Source of the DNA: JAAERC01 sp965602655
GTDB taxonomy: Bacteria; Zixibacteria; MSB-5A5; GN15; PGXB01
Reading direction: 5' to 3'
DNA: 5,711 nt
Assembly: GCA_965602655.1 (NCBI GenBank)
Contig: CBFCZE010000157.1
Location: 1-5,711 of the forward strand
Shown here: piece after piece, positions 1 through 5,711 of the stretch
How positions within the stretch are numbered: the first letter of the stretch is position 1
Layout of the letters: each line of letters opens with the position of its first letter
The notes under the pieces: model-generated
What the model was told of the DNA's origin: nothing
Seen by the model: only the letters and a program-made list of their open reading frames with translations
The model's database searches: none
Program-made: the position numbers and the translations under genes

Positions 1-651
1 CCCGGTTCTGACCCGGTCGGTCTCGATGAGGAACTAAAACGGGTAATTCCGATAATTAAAAAAATCAGGGAGCATTCCAATATTCCTATTTCGATTGACA
101 CCACCAAAGCCGAAGTAGCCAATCAGGCAATCTCGACCGGAGCGGATATAGTCAATGATATTTCAGCTCTGCGGTTCGATCGCGAGATGGTTGATGTTAT
201 CGCCGAAAACAGAACGCCGGTGGTCTTGATGCATATGCTTGGCAAACCGAAAACGATGCAGATTGAACCGACATATTTTGATTGCGTCAATGAGATAATG
301 CAGTTTTTCTCCGAGCGGATACATTTTTGCCTGAACAACGGTATCCCGCGCGAAAAAATTATTCTGGACCCTGGTATTGGTTTCGGTAAACGGCTCATTG
401 ATAATTTGACTATAATAAATAAAATTGAGCAATTCAAAACATTCGGCTGCCCGGTTCTTTTAGGTGCCTCACGGAAATCGTTTATCGGAATGATTACCGG
501 CGATAAAAAGTATCCGGAAAAAAGAATAGGCGGTTCGCTGGCCGCGGCTATTATAGCCATTCAAAACGGTGTCGATATATTAAGAGTGCATGATATTGCC
601 GAAACAATCGAAGCTATAAAACTGTTTAAGGCTTTGAAGGAGACCCGCTAA
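1..651 (+). CDS. folP: Dihydropteroate synthase, 5'-truncated by the window edge
   Basis: FolP condenses p-aminobenzoate with 6-hydroxymethyl-7,8-dihydropterin diphosphate to give 7,8-dihydropteroate, a cytoplasmic step of folate synthesis and the target of sulfonamides. The frame is open from base 1, and 216 residues are visible. The first residues (PGSDPVGLDEEL) match the region just after the family's ESTR motif, so about 60-65 N-terminal residues lie outside the window. Visible motifs, numbered from the window start, are SIDTTK (Asp33), VNDIS (Asn52, Asp53), MHM (77-79), DPGIGFGK (Asp123), SRKSFIG (Lys159) and RVHD (Arg195, His197). These are the pterin, pABA and phosphate-binding positions of the TIM barrel, and all are intact. 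An in-frame ATG at 187 is internal, because homology extends well upstream of it. The TAA stop is one base from the cdaA start, implying one transcript. The truncation is a window artefact, not a pseudogene. Confidence 0.97.
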   Translation, partial: PGSDPVGLDEELKRVIPIIKKIREHSNIPISIDTTKAEVANQAISTGADIVNDISALRFDREMVDVIAENRTPVVLMHMLGKPKTMQIEPTYFDCVNEIMQFFSERIHFCLNNGIPREKIILDPGIGFGKRLIDNLTIINKIEQFKTFGCPVLLGASRKSFIGMITGDKKYPEKRIGGSLAAAIIAIQNGVDILRVHDIAETIEAIKLFKALKETR

Positions 652-652
652 A

Positions 653-1414
653 ATGGAACTGTTTCAAATCGGATTTTTATCATTTCGTCTGATTGATGTG
701 CTCGATATCGCAATTGTTTCGTTTATTATATATCAACTATTAGCCCTGATGAAAGGAACCAGAGCGGCACAAATGGTAACCGGACTGGTTCTGATATTTT
801 TGGTCGCCTTTATTGCCTTCTGGTTTCAACTTGAAGGGTTGTCATGGCTTTTTACCAATCTGGCCACAATTGGTTTTATCGTGCTGGTGATTGTTTTCCA
901 ACCGGAACTTCGCTCGATGTTAGCTCAAATGGGTCATTCCCGAATTTTCCAGACACTCACTAAAGTCGAGGATTGGAAATCATTGGGTGAAATATCCCGT
1001 GCGGTAAATAGATTGTCGGAACTTCGGTACGGCGGTTTGATTATAATCGAAAAATCGACCGGTTTGAGAAACTATATTGAAACCGGCAAAGAAATAAATT
1101 CTACTCTCTCGACAGAAATACTGACAACACTTTTTACACCCTATACTCCGCTTCATGACGGTGCCGCCATAATCCAGGGTGATAAAGTCGTCGCTGCCGC
1201 CTGTACGCTTCCTCTGACCCAAATCCCCCGTTACCGGCGGTTATTCGGAATGCGTCATAAAGCGGCAATCGGTATCTCGGAAGTATCTGACGCCGTGGCC
1301 GTGGCGGTGTCGGAGGAAACCGGTCAGATATCTATCGCCTTTAAAGGATTGCTTGAAAAAGATATCGATCGCAATGATTTCAGACAAAGGCTGGCCGACT
1401 ATATCAAAAAATGA
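653..1414 (+). CDS. cdaA: Membrane diadenylate cyclase (CdaA/DacA family, DisA_N domain)
   Basis: CdaA makes the second messenger cyclic di-AMP from two ATP and acts at the inner face of the cytoplasmic membrane, where c-di-AMP typically controls potassium/osmolyte balance and envelope homeostasis. The 253-residue protein has the usual layout: three hydrophobic segments near residues 13-31, 41-59 and 66-84, a short linker, then a DisA_N catalytic domain at about 100-240. The DGA motif is at 169-171 (HDGAAII). The second motif, normally RHR, reads RHK at 201-203 in GMRHKAAIGISE; the change is conservative but affects a phosphate-binding position. Length is close to the family norm of about 260-280. 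The start is supported by AAGGAGA at 637-643, 9 bases before the ATG. It follows folP with a one-base gap. Unlike the Firmicutes locus, no cdaR/YbbR gene or glmM follows. The family is certain; activity with the RHK variant is inferred. Confidence 0.96.
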   Translation: MELFQIGFLSFRLIDVLDIAIVSFIIYQLLALMKGTRAAQMVTGLVLIFLVAFIAFWFQLEGLSWLFTNLATIGFIVLVIVFQPELRSMLAQMGHSRIFQTLTKVEDWKSLGEISRAVNRLSELRYGGLIIIEKSTGLRNYIETGKEINSTLSTEILTTLFTPYTPLHDGAAIIQGDKVVAAACTLPLTQIPRYRRLFGMRHKAAIGISEVSDAVAVAVSEETGQISIAFKGLLEKDIDRNDFRQRLADYIKK

Positions 1415-1523
1415 TTGACTGCCGGTCTTAATCAAAACTCATTGAATATAAAATATATAGCTTATGAATTTTTATTATTGAATCCGTCATCTCTGCATTG
1501 AATATTAATAATTGGAAAGATAA
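1415..1523 (+). promoter_or_regulatory. AT-rich intergenic region, possible promoter for obg-dprA-ptsH-ptsI
   Basis: This is the longest non-coding stretch in the window and the only break that could easily hold a promoter for the second block. It is strongly AT-rich from 1440 on. Possible but imperfect sigma-70-like pairs are TTGAAT (1442-1447) with TATGAA (1463-1468, 15-base spacer) and TTGAAT (1478-1483) with TATTAA (1503-1508, 19-base spacer). A TATTAT hexamer at 1473-1478 has no matching -35. ATTGAAT occurs three times (1441, 1477, 1497). None of these is decisive, and AT-rich DNA yields such matches by chance. I see no Rho-independent terminator after cdaA: the small hairpin at 1413-1433 has no T tract. 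Read-through from folP-cdaA is therefore also possible. Confidence 0.3.
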
Positions 1524-2504
1524 ATGTTTATTGACTATACGGAAATAGAGGTCGTTGCCGGTAACGGCGGCCCCGGTTGTGTTTCGTTTCGCCGAGAGAA
1601 ACATATCAGCAAAGGCGGACCCGACGGCGGTAATGGTGGACGGGGCGGTAATGTTGTTTTTAAAGCCGACAGTAATCTATCCAGCCTGCTTGAATTTCGA
1701 TATAAAAAAAAGGTGAAGGCTGAAAACGGCCGACCGGGCGGCGGCGCTCTGAAAACCGGCCGCTCCGGCAAAGCGGTGGTAGTGAAGGTGCCTCAGGGAA
1801 CAATTATCAAAGATCTTGCAACCGGAAAAATCCTGGCCGATCTTGATGAAGATAACAAAGAAATTATTATTGCCAAAGGCGGGCGCGGCGGACATGGCAA
1901 TGATTATTACAAATCGCCGACAAATCAGGCTCCCCGTACAGCCGAGGATGGTCACAACGGTCAATCTTTTAAGCTGTCACTCGAATTAAAACTGTTAGCC
2001 GATGTTGGTTTGGTGGGACTGCCGAATGCAGGAAAATCAACAATGCTGTCGGTTCTCTCCGATGCCCGCCCCAAAGTGGCCGATTACCCTTTTACGACAT
2101 TGATACCAAATCTTGGAATTGTCGGACTCAGAGATTTCAAATCATTTGTCATGGCCGATATCCCGGGAATAATAGAAGGGGCATCGCAGGGAAAAGGACT
2201 TGGCATTCAATTTTTGAAACATATTCAGCGAACCAGGCTGATTATATATTTAATTGATATCTTTGAGGGTAAAATCGAGGAAACATTCGCGCTTTTAAAA
2301 TCAGAATTGGCCGATTTTGATAATAATCTGGCAAAACGACCGTATATATTGGTATTAAACAAAATTGACCTTATTGAAAAAAATGACTTAAAAGAGATAC
2401 TAAAAATCCAGGAAGATGATTATATTACTTTCTCTGGGGTTACGAAAGCAGGCAAAGAGAAACTTTTGAATCGAATTGAATATGAGCTTGACAGACAAAA
2501 ATAG
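1524..2504 (+). CDS. obg: Obg/CgtA GTPase, ribosome-associated
   Basis: Obg is an essential low-affinity GTPase that binds the 50S ribosomal subunit and acts in ribosome assembly and stringent and stress responses. The 326-residue protein has the glycine-rich Obg fold at about 1-158, with many GGxGG-type turns such as GGPDGGNGGRGGN (31-43) and GGRGGHGN (119-126). The G domain follows at about 159-325: G1 GLPNAGKST (165-173), switch I TTLIPNLG (191-198), G3 DIPG (212-215), G4 NKID (279-282), and a G5 reading SGVT (304-307) where SA is usual. It ends right after the G domain, so it lacks the OCT or other C-terminal extension found in Firmicutes and Actinobacteria; this is the common short form. 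The ATG at 1524 begins directly with the family-typical MFIDY, and GGA at 1514-1516 provides an SD at 7 bases. Its last 23 bases overlap the proposed dprA start. Confidence 0.97.
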   Translation: MFIDYTEIEVVAGNGGPGCVSFRREKHISKGGPDGGNGGRGGNVVFKADSNLSSLLEFRYKKKVKAENGRPGGGALKTGRSGKAVVVKVPQGTIIKDLATGKILADLDEDNKEIIIAKGGRGGHGNDYYKSPTNQAPRTAEDGHNGQSFKLSLELKLLADVGLVGLPNAGKSTMLSVLSDARPKVADYPFTTLIPNLGIVGLRDFKSFVMADIPGIIEGASQGKGLGIQFLKHIQRTRLIIYLIDIFEGKIEETFALLKSELADFDNNLAKRPYILVLNKIDLIEKNDLKEILKIQEDDYITFSGVTKAGKEKLLNRIEYELDRQK

Positions 2505-3597
2505 AAAAGAACTATTAATCGATTTAATTACTCTCAGTCAGATTGATGGAGTTGGAATAAAACGGATTCATCAGCTGATCTCAATGATCGGTTCGGCCGA
2601 AAAAGTTTTAAACTGTCCGGTCAGTCTTCTGGCCGATATTCCGGGAATCAGTCGCGAGGCTGCCTCACGGATAAAGGAAAACCAGAATCGAAAAGAAGCC
2701 GAAGAAATCGCCGACAAGATTGAAAAACTAAAGTGGGATTATTTCTTATACTCTGATCCGAATTATCCGGCACCATTAAAAAACATTTCAGATCCGCCGG
2801 TTCATCTGTTTTATAAAGGAAATTATACTGAAGCGGATTTTAATGCTATTGCAATAGTCGGTTCTCGATCAGCATCTGAGAATGGCCGAGTATTCGCGGA
2901 AAATATCGCGACGGAATTAGCCGAAAACGGAATAACTATTGTTTCGGGTATGGCTCGGGGTATTGATACCTGCGCCCACAGAGGGGCCTTAAAGGCCAAC
3001 GGTCGAACTCTGGCGGTTTTTGGTTCATCGCTTGATATTATCTATCCTCCCGAGGGCAGAAAAACAGCACTGAAAATTATCGGCTCGGGCGCCATCTTTT
3101 CGGAATTTTTACCCGAAACGATACCGCTGGGACCGAATTTCCCACGACGTAACCGCATTATTTCAGGTCTATCACAGGGGATAATTGTTATCGAGGCGGC
3201 CGAGAAATCGGGCGCGCTTTCGACGGCCAACCATGGGCTGACGCAGAATCGTGAAATTTTTGCGGTTCCGGGATCGCCCCGATCGGCAACCAGTAAGGGG
3301 ACCAACAGACTTCTCAAAGAAGGTGCCGCCATTTTGACTTCGGTGGATGATATTTTCGAACAATTGCCGCGACTTAAGGGGGATGTGAAAATTGGGAAAA
3401 TTCAAAGGGAAATAGAATTAACAAAATCTGAAAAAATGATTGTTGATTTATTTGAGGAAAACCCTATCCATATAGATATTCTATCTCGTGAAGTAAACAG
3501 ATCGGTGCCGGATTTGATGCCGATACTCTTGGCACTGGAGTTAAAAGGAATTGTAAAGGAATTAGCAGGCAAAAGGTACATATTAGATTTATCGTAA
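2482..3597 (+). CDS. dprA: DNA-processing protein DprA (Smf family)
   Basis: DprA binds single-stranded DNA and loads RecA onto it, protecting incoming DNA during natural transformation; many bacteria without known competence also keep it. From the ATG at 2482 it has 371 residues. An N-terminal helix-hairpin-helix-like region lies at about 15-65 (IDGVGIKRI, DIPGISREAASRI). The Rossmann-like DprA domain follows at about 80-295, with GSRS (127-130), SGMARGID (155-162), YPP (188-190), FPRRNRIISG (220-229), SGALSTA (243-249) and GTN (273-275). A winged-helix C-terminal domain lies at about 312-368. All hallmark motifs are present and the length is normal. The start is uncertain: a TTG at 2476 adds two residues, and neither start has a close SD (nearest purine run 2454-2460). 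Overlap with the end of obg suggests coupling. It ends in tandem TAATAA directly against ptsH. No other competence gene is in the window, so transformation cannot be inferred. Confidence 0.95.
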   Translation: MSLTDKNRKELLIDLITLSQIDGVGIKRIHQLISMIGSAEKVLNCPVSLLADIPGISREAASRIKENQNRKEAEEIADKIEKLKWDYFLYSDPNYPAPLKNISDPPVHLFYKGNYTEADFNAIAIVGSRSASENGRVFAENIATELAENGITIVSGMARGIDTCAHRGALKANGRTLAVFGSSLDIIYPPEGRKTALKIIGSGAIFSEFLPETIPLGPNFPRRNRIISGLSQGIIVIEAAEKSGALSTANHGLTQNREIFAVPGSPRSATSKGTNRLLKEGAAILTSVDDIFEQLPRLKGDVKIGKIQREIELTKSEKMIVDLFEENPIHIDILSREVNRSVPDLMPILLALELKGIVKELAGKRYILDLS

Positions 3598-3600
3598 TAA

Positions 3601-3876
3601 ATGACACAGGATACGACAACAATCACTAATAGACTGGGTATACATGCCCGTCCGGCGGCCATGTTTGTCAGCCATGCCTCCAAATTTAAATCCGAGATTT
3701 TTATCGAAAAGGACGGACTTAAAGTAAACGGCAAGTCCATTATGGGAGTTATGATGCTGGCGGCAGAGATGGGCTCTAAATTGACAATTTACGCCGAAGG
3801 TGAAGATGAAAAAGAGGCAGTAAAGGGCTTGGTTGAACTGGTTAAATCCGGTTTTGGTGATTTAAAATATCTATAA
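3601..3876 (+). CDS. ptsH: HPr, phosphocarrier protein of the PTS
   Basis: HPr is the small cytoplasmic carrier that takes phosphate from enzyme I and passes it to EIIA proteins or regulatory targets. The 91-residue protein has the active-site motif GIHARPA with the phosphorylatable His at residue 15 and Arg17 after it. A second site, Ser46, sits in KSIMGVMML (45-53), nearly the Bacillus HPr context recognised by HPr kinase/phosphorylase. An hprK gene elsewhere in the genome is therefore predicted but not seen here. Length matches the family (85-95). The start is fixed: stop codons lie directly upstream, and the next ATG (3661) would remove His15. The ATG abuts the tandem TAATAA ending dprA. 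The nearest SD-like run, AAAAGG at 3571-3576, is 24 bases away, too far to act normally, so termination-reinitiation is likely. ptsI follows after 37 bases or more; no EII gene is visible. Confidence 0.97.
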   Translation: MTQDTTTITNRLGIHARPAAMFVSHASKFKSEIFIEKDGLKVNGKSIMGVMMLAAEMGSKLTIYAEGEDEKEAVKGLVELVKSGFGDLKYL

Positions 3877-3909
3877 TATTATTGTTTTAATTACCCGGAT
3901 CATTTAACC
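3840..3909 (+). repeat. Inverted repeat spanning the ptsH end and the gap before ptsI
   Basis: The left arm GGTTAAATCCGG (3840-3851) lies in the last codons of ptsH. The right arm, CCGGAT then CAT then TTAACC (3895-3909), is its reverse complement apart from a 3-base bulge, giving 12 potential base pairs around a 43-base AT-rich loop. Within the loop, TTAAAA (3862-3867) can pair with TTTTAA (3885-3890). The right arm ends 4 bases before the ATG at 3914 and 25 before the ATG at 3935. No T tract follows, so it is not a classic Rho-independent terminator. It could be an mRNA structure that sets ptsI translation or stability, or it could be chance. Confidence 0.45.
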
Positions 3910-3934
3910 TTCAATGTATATAATTAAAAGACTT

Positions 3935-5680
3935 ATGATTGAAGATAAGAAAACAGCAATAGTAAAAGGTATTCCGGCATCGCCCGGTATTGCCTATGGT
4001 ATCGCCCGGGTTATTTACAGATGGGAACAGTCAATCGAGGAACGGACAATAGAAAATTCTCAGATTGAAAATGAAATATCTCGGCTCGATACGGCTGTTG
4101 ATAAAACATTAGAAGAATTAAATAAATATCAAAAAACCGCCGGTTCAAAAATTGGCGGTCCGGTGGCAAAAATATTCGATTCACAGGTGCTGATAGCTTC
4201 TGATACCGAATTTATAAATAAAGTAAAAGACGAAATCAGAAATTTACACAAAAGCGCCGAATATATTTACAGCATGCAGATTGAAAAAGCTCTACTGCCG
4301 TTGCAGCGTTCACGCAATCCGTATATGCGCCAGATGATTACAGATATCGAGGCGGTCTCTCATCGGATTTTAAGTTATCTGGCAGGGCAGGGCGAAAGTG
4401 AAATATCACAGTTTTCGAAAGACTGCATTTTTGTCGGCAGACTCTTTACTCCGGCGGAGGTATTAAATCTTTTCGAGCGCGACGCCCGGGCCATTATTAT
4501 CACCGAAGGCAGTCCCAATTCGCATATGGCTCTGATTGCACGGTCATTAATTATACCAACCGTTGTTGGCGTTCGACAGATTCAGAAGAAAATCCGGTCC
4601 GGCGATAGGCTTATTGTCGATGGTGAAAAGGGAATAATAACCATAAATCCGTCCGACGATGAATGGAAAAAGCTTAAAGGAAAAGGGGCCGAACTGAAGG
4701 AGCTGCCGATAAATCAGCTAAAAAAACTTCCCGATTTTCCTCAGAAAACAAAAGATAATGTTAAAATAAATGTCGCGGCCAATATCAACATCCCCGGACC
4801 GATAGACAAGATAATATCTGAACATAAAATCGGAGTCGGTTTATATAGAACCGAGTTTCTCTATTTACAGCAGGGTCATTTTCCTTCAGAGGATGAACAG
4901 TTTGAAGTATATGATTCAATAGCAAAACAATATTATCCACAAGAGCTTATCATTAGAACCTTTGACCTGGGCTCAGACAAGTTCCTCAAAGATCAAAACT
5001 CAGTTATAGAGAAAAATCCAGCTCTTGGCTGGCGCGGTATCAGAGCCTCGCTTGGTAATACCCGAATATTCAAGGATCAGATTCGTGCCATCCTCAGAGC
5101 TTCAAAAAGAAGCAATATAAAAATTCTTCTGCCGATGATTACTGATCTGCCGGAACTAAAACGGGCCCTGGGACAGATAAAACGCTCAATGGTTGAATTA
5201 AGAAAAGAAGGAATAAAATTTAATTCAAAAATAAAAATCGGAATAATGATCGAGGTTCCTTCGGCGGCAATAATGGCTGATATGCTGGCTTCAAAAGTTG
5301 ACTTTTTTTCTATTGGGTCCAATGATCTAACCCAGTACACTCTGGCCGCAGATAGGGATAATCAAAAACTTGTCGGACTGTTCAACTCATTTCATCCGTC
5401 TGTTTTAAGTCTGATAAAAAATACAATAACAGCGGCCCAAAAACATAATATTCCGGTAACCGTATGCGGTGAAATGTCCGGCAATCCCCTTGCCATTCCA
5501 CTGCTTATAGGACTTGGCGTTGATGAATTATCGATGAATCCATCTCAGTTAAATGAGGCTTCAAAAGTAATATCCAAAATAGAAACTGAAAAAGCAAAAT
5601 TATTGGCCGATGATATTCTAAAACTGGCCGGCGTGAAAGATATTGAGAAGAAGTTGATGGAATTCAACCTGTCTCTATAA
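3935..5680 (+). CDS. ptsI: PEP-protein phosphotransferase, PTS enzyme I
   Basis: Enzyme I autophosphorylates on histidine from phosphoenolpyruvate and passes the phosphate to HPr in the cytoplasm. From the ATG at 3935 it has 581 residues, normal for EI, with no GAF domain, so it is not the EI-Ntr form. It starts with the family-typical GIPASPGIA at 12-20. An N-terminal HPr-binding helical domain is followed by the phosphohistidine swivel, with active-site His197 in GSPNSHMALIARS, and a PEP-binding TIM barrel from about 260. The barrel has Arg305 (GLYRTEFLYL), Arg341 (RTFDLGSDK), GWRGIR (365-370), Glu440 (MIEVPS), Asn463-Asp464 (SIGSNDLTQY) and Cys511 (VCGEMSG). An upstream ATG at 3914 would add MYIIKRL. 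I prefer 3935 because EI proteins start close to the GI-ASPG motif and an AAAAG run lies 5-6 bases upstream, but neither start has a strong SD. Two loops differ from consensus (GSPNSH for GGxTSH; DLGSDK for DxGGDK). Confidence 0.96.
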   Translation: MIEDKKTAIVKGIPASPGIAYGIARVIYRWEQSIEERTIENSQIENEISRLDTAVDKTLEELNKYQKTAGSKIGGPVAKIFDSQVLIASDTEFINKVKDEIRNLHKSAEYIYSMQIEKALLPLQRSRNPYMRQMITDIEAVSHRILSYLAGQGESEISQFSKDCIFVGRLFTPAEVLNLFERDARAIIITEGSPNSHMALIARSLIIPTVVGVRQIQKKIRSGDRLIVDGEKGIITINPSDDEWKKLKGKGAELKELPINQLKKLPDFPQKTKDNVKINVAANINIPGPIDKIISEHKIGVGLYRTEFLYLQQGHFPSEDEQFEVYDSIAKQYYPQELIIRTFDLGSDKFLKDQNSVIEKNPALGWRGIRASLGNTRIFKDQIRAILRASKRSNIKILLPMITDLPELKRALGQIKRSMVELRKEGIKFNSKIKIGIMIEVPSAAIMADMLASKVDFFSIGSNDLTQYTLAADRDNQKLVGLFNSFHPSVLSLIKNTITAAQKHNIPVTVCGEMSGNPLAIPLLIGLGVDELSMNPSQLNEASKVISKIETEKAKLLADDILKLAGVKDIEKKLMEFNLSL

Positions 5681-5681
5681 T

Positions 5682-5687
5682 GGAGAG
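5682..5687 (+). promoter_or_regulatory. Shine-Dalgarno site for the gene starting at 5695
   Basis: GGAGAG lies 7 bases before an ATG and directly after the ptsI stop codon. It is one of the two clearest SD sequences in the window, together with the cdaA one. It is the main evidence that a further gene begins at 5695. Confidence 0.75.
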
Positions 5688-5694
5688 AATTACG

Positions 5695-5711
5695 ATGCTC
5701 GATTCAATTGA
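5695..5711 (+). CDS. Start of an unidentified downstream gene, cut off by the window end
   Basis: Only the codons for MLDSI and two further bases are visible. The start is supported by a strong SD at the right distance and by a gap of only 14 bases from ptsI, which suggests the same operon. The product cannot be identified from five residues. Some bifunctional phosphoglucose/phosphomannose isomerases begin with a similar ML-D sequence, but that is a guess and not an assignment. Confidence 0.6.

Noticed and set aside
1..186. Reading folP as starting at the internal ATG at 187
   Set aside because: The frame is open and homologous upstream to base 1, including the SIDTTK and VNDIS motifs, so this is a window-edge truncation.
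123..560. Minus-strand open frame of 145 codons opposite folP
   Set aside because: It lies wholly opposite the conserved folP frame and shows no recognisable domain.
1413..1433. Possible terminator hairpin after cdaA (GATTGAC / GTC-TT-AATC)
   Set aside because: The stem is short and bulged and is followed by AAAACTC, with no T tract, so it does not meet the pattern of a Rho-independent terminator.
1535..1964. Long minus-strand open frames opposite obg, rich in Pro
   Set aside because: They are antisense shadows of the Gly-rich GGC/GGN codons of Obg, with no homology or SD to support them.
3402..3740. Minus-strand frame of 112 codons across the dprA/ptsH junction
   Set aside because: It runs opposite two well-conserved genes and has no recognisable motif or SD.
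3979..4009. Direct repeat ATCGCCCGG, two copies 22 bases apart
   Set aside because: Both copies encode parts of the conserved EI N-terminus; similarity comes from codon use and not from a separate element.
4136..4159. Inverted repeat ACCGCC / GGCGGT
   Set aside because: It lies inside the ptsI coding sequence, is only 6 strong pairs long, and is easily explained by Gly and Ala codons.

Overview
This window is a compact run of conserved bacterial housekeeping genes, all on the + strand. In order they are folP (5' end cut off by the window), cdaA, obg, dprA, ptsH, ptsI, and the first few codons of an unidentified further gene. Every open frame I support matches a well-known family. I see no mobile element, CRISPR array, rRNA or tRNA, and no minus-strand gene that is not a shadow of a + strand gene.

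Organism: base composition is moderate, roughly low-to-mid 40s % GC by eye, with frequent ATA and AAA codons. A membrane diadenylate cyclase directly behind folP and without a cdaR partner, an Obg with no C-terminal extension, and a PTS pair with no sugar permease beside it suggest a non-Firmicutes bacterium. A member of the FCB group or a related candidate phylum (for example a Zixibacteria-like lineage) would fit. This is inference from gene order, not a phylogenetic result.

Layout: (1) Bases 1-1414 hold folP and cdaA, separated by a single base and clearly co-transcribed. They serve folate synthesis and c-di-AMP signalling. (2) Bases 1415-1523 are the longest non-coding stretch (109 bp). 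It is AT-rich, carries three ATTGAAT copies, and is the most plausible place for a promoter of the second block. (3) Bases 1524-3876 hold obg, dprA and ptsH. obg and dprA overlap, and ptsH starts immediately after a tandem TAATAA that ends dprA. Neither dprA nor ptsH has an obvious Shine-Dalgarno sequence, so both probably depend on translational coupling. (4) A 37-bp gap carries half of an inverted repeat whose other half lies in the end of ptsH; ptsI (to 5680) follows. (5) A good ribosome binding site at 5682-5687 starts another gene at 5695.

How the genes work together: HPr and enzyme I form the general phosphorelay of the PTS (PEP to EI-His to HPr-His15). HPr also carries a Ser46 in a KSIMGV context, which in other bacteria is the target of HPr kinase/phosphorylase. 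With no EII component visible, a regulatory role is plausible but not shown. Obg (ribosome-associated GTPase), DprA (RecA loader on single-stranded DNA) and CdaA are each complete and have their catalytic or binding motifs. I found no convincing undescribed system here. The most useful second looks are the RHK variant of the CdaA RHR motif, the ptsH/ptsI inverted repeat, and the SD-less coupled starts.
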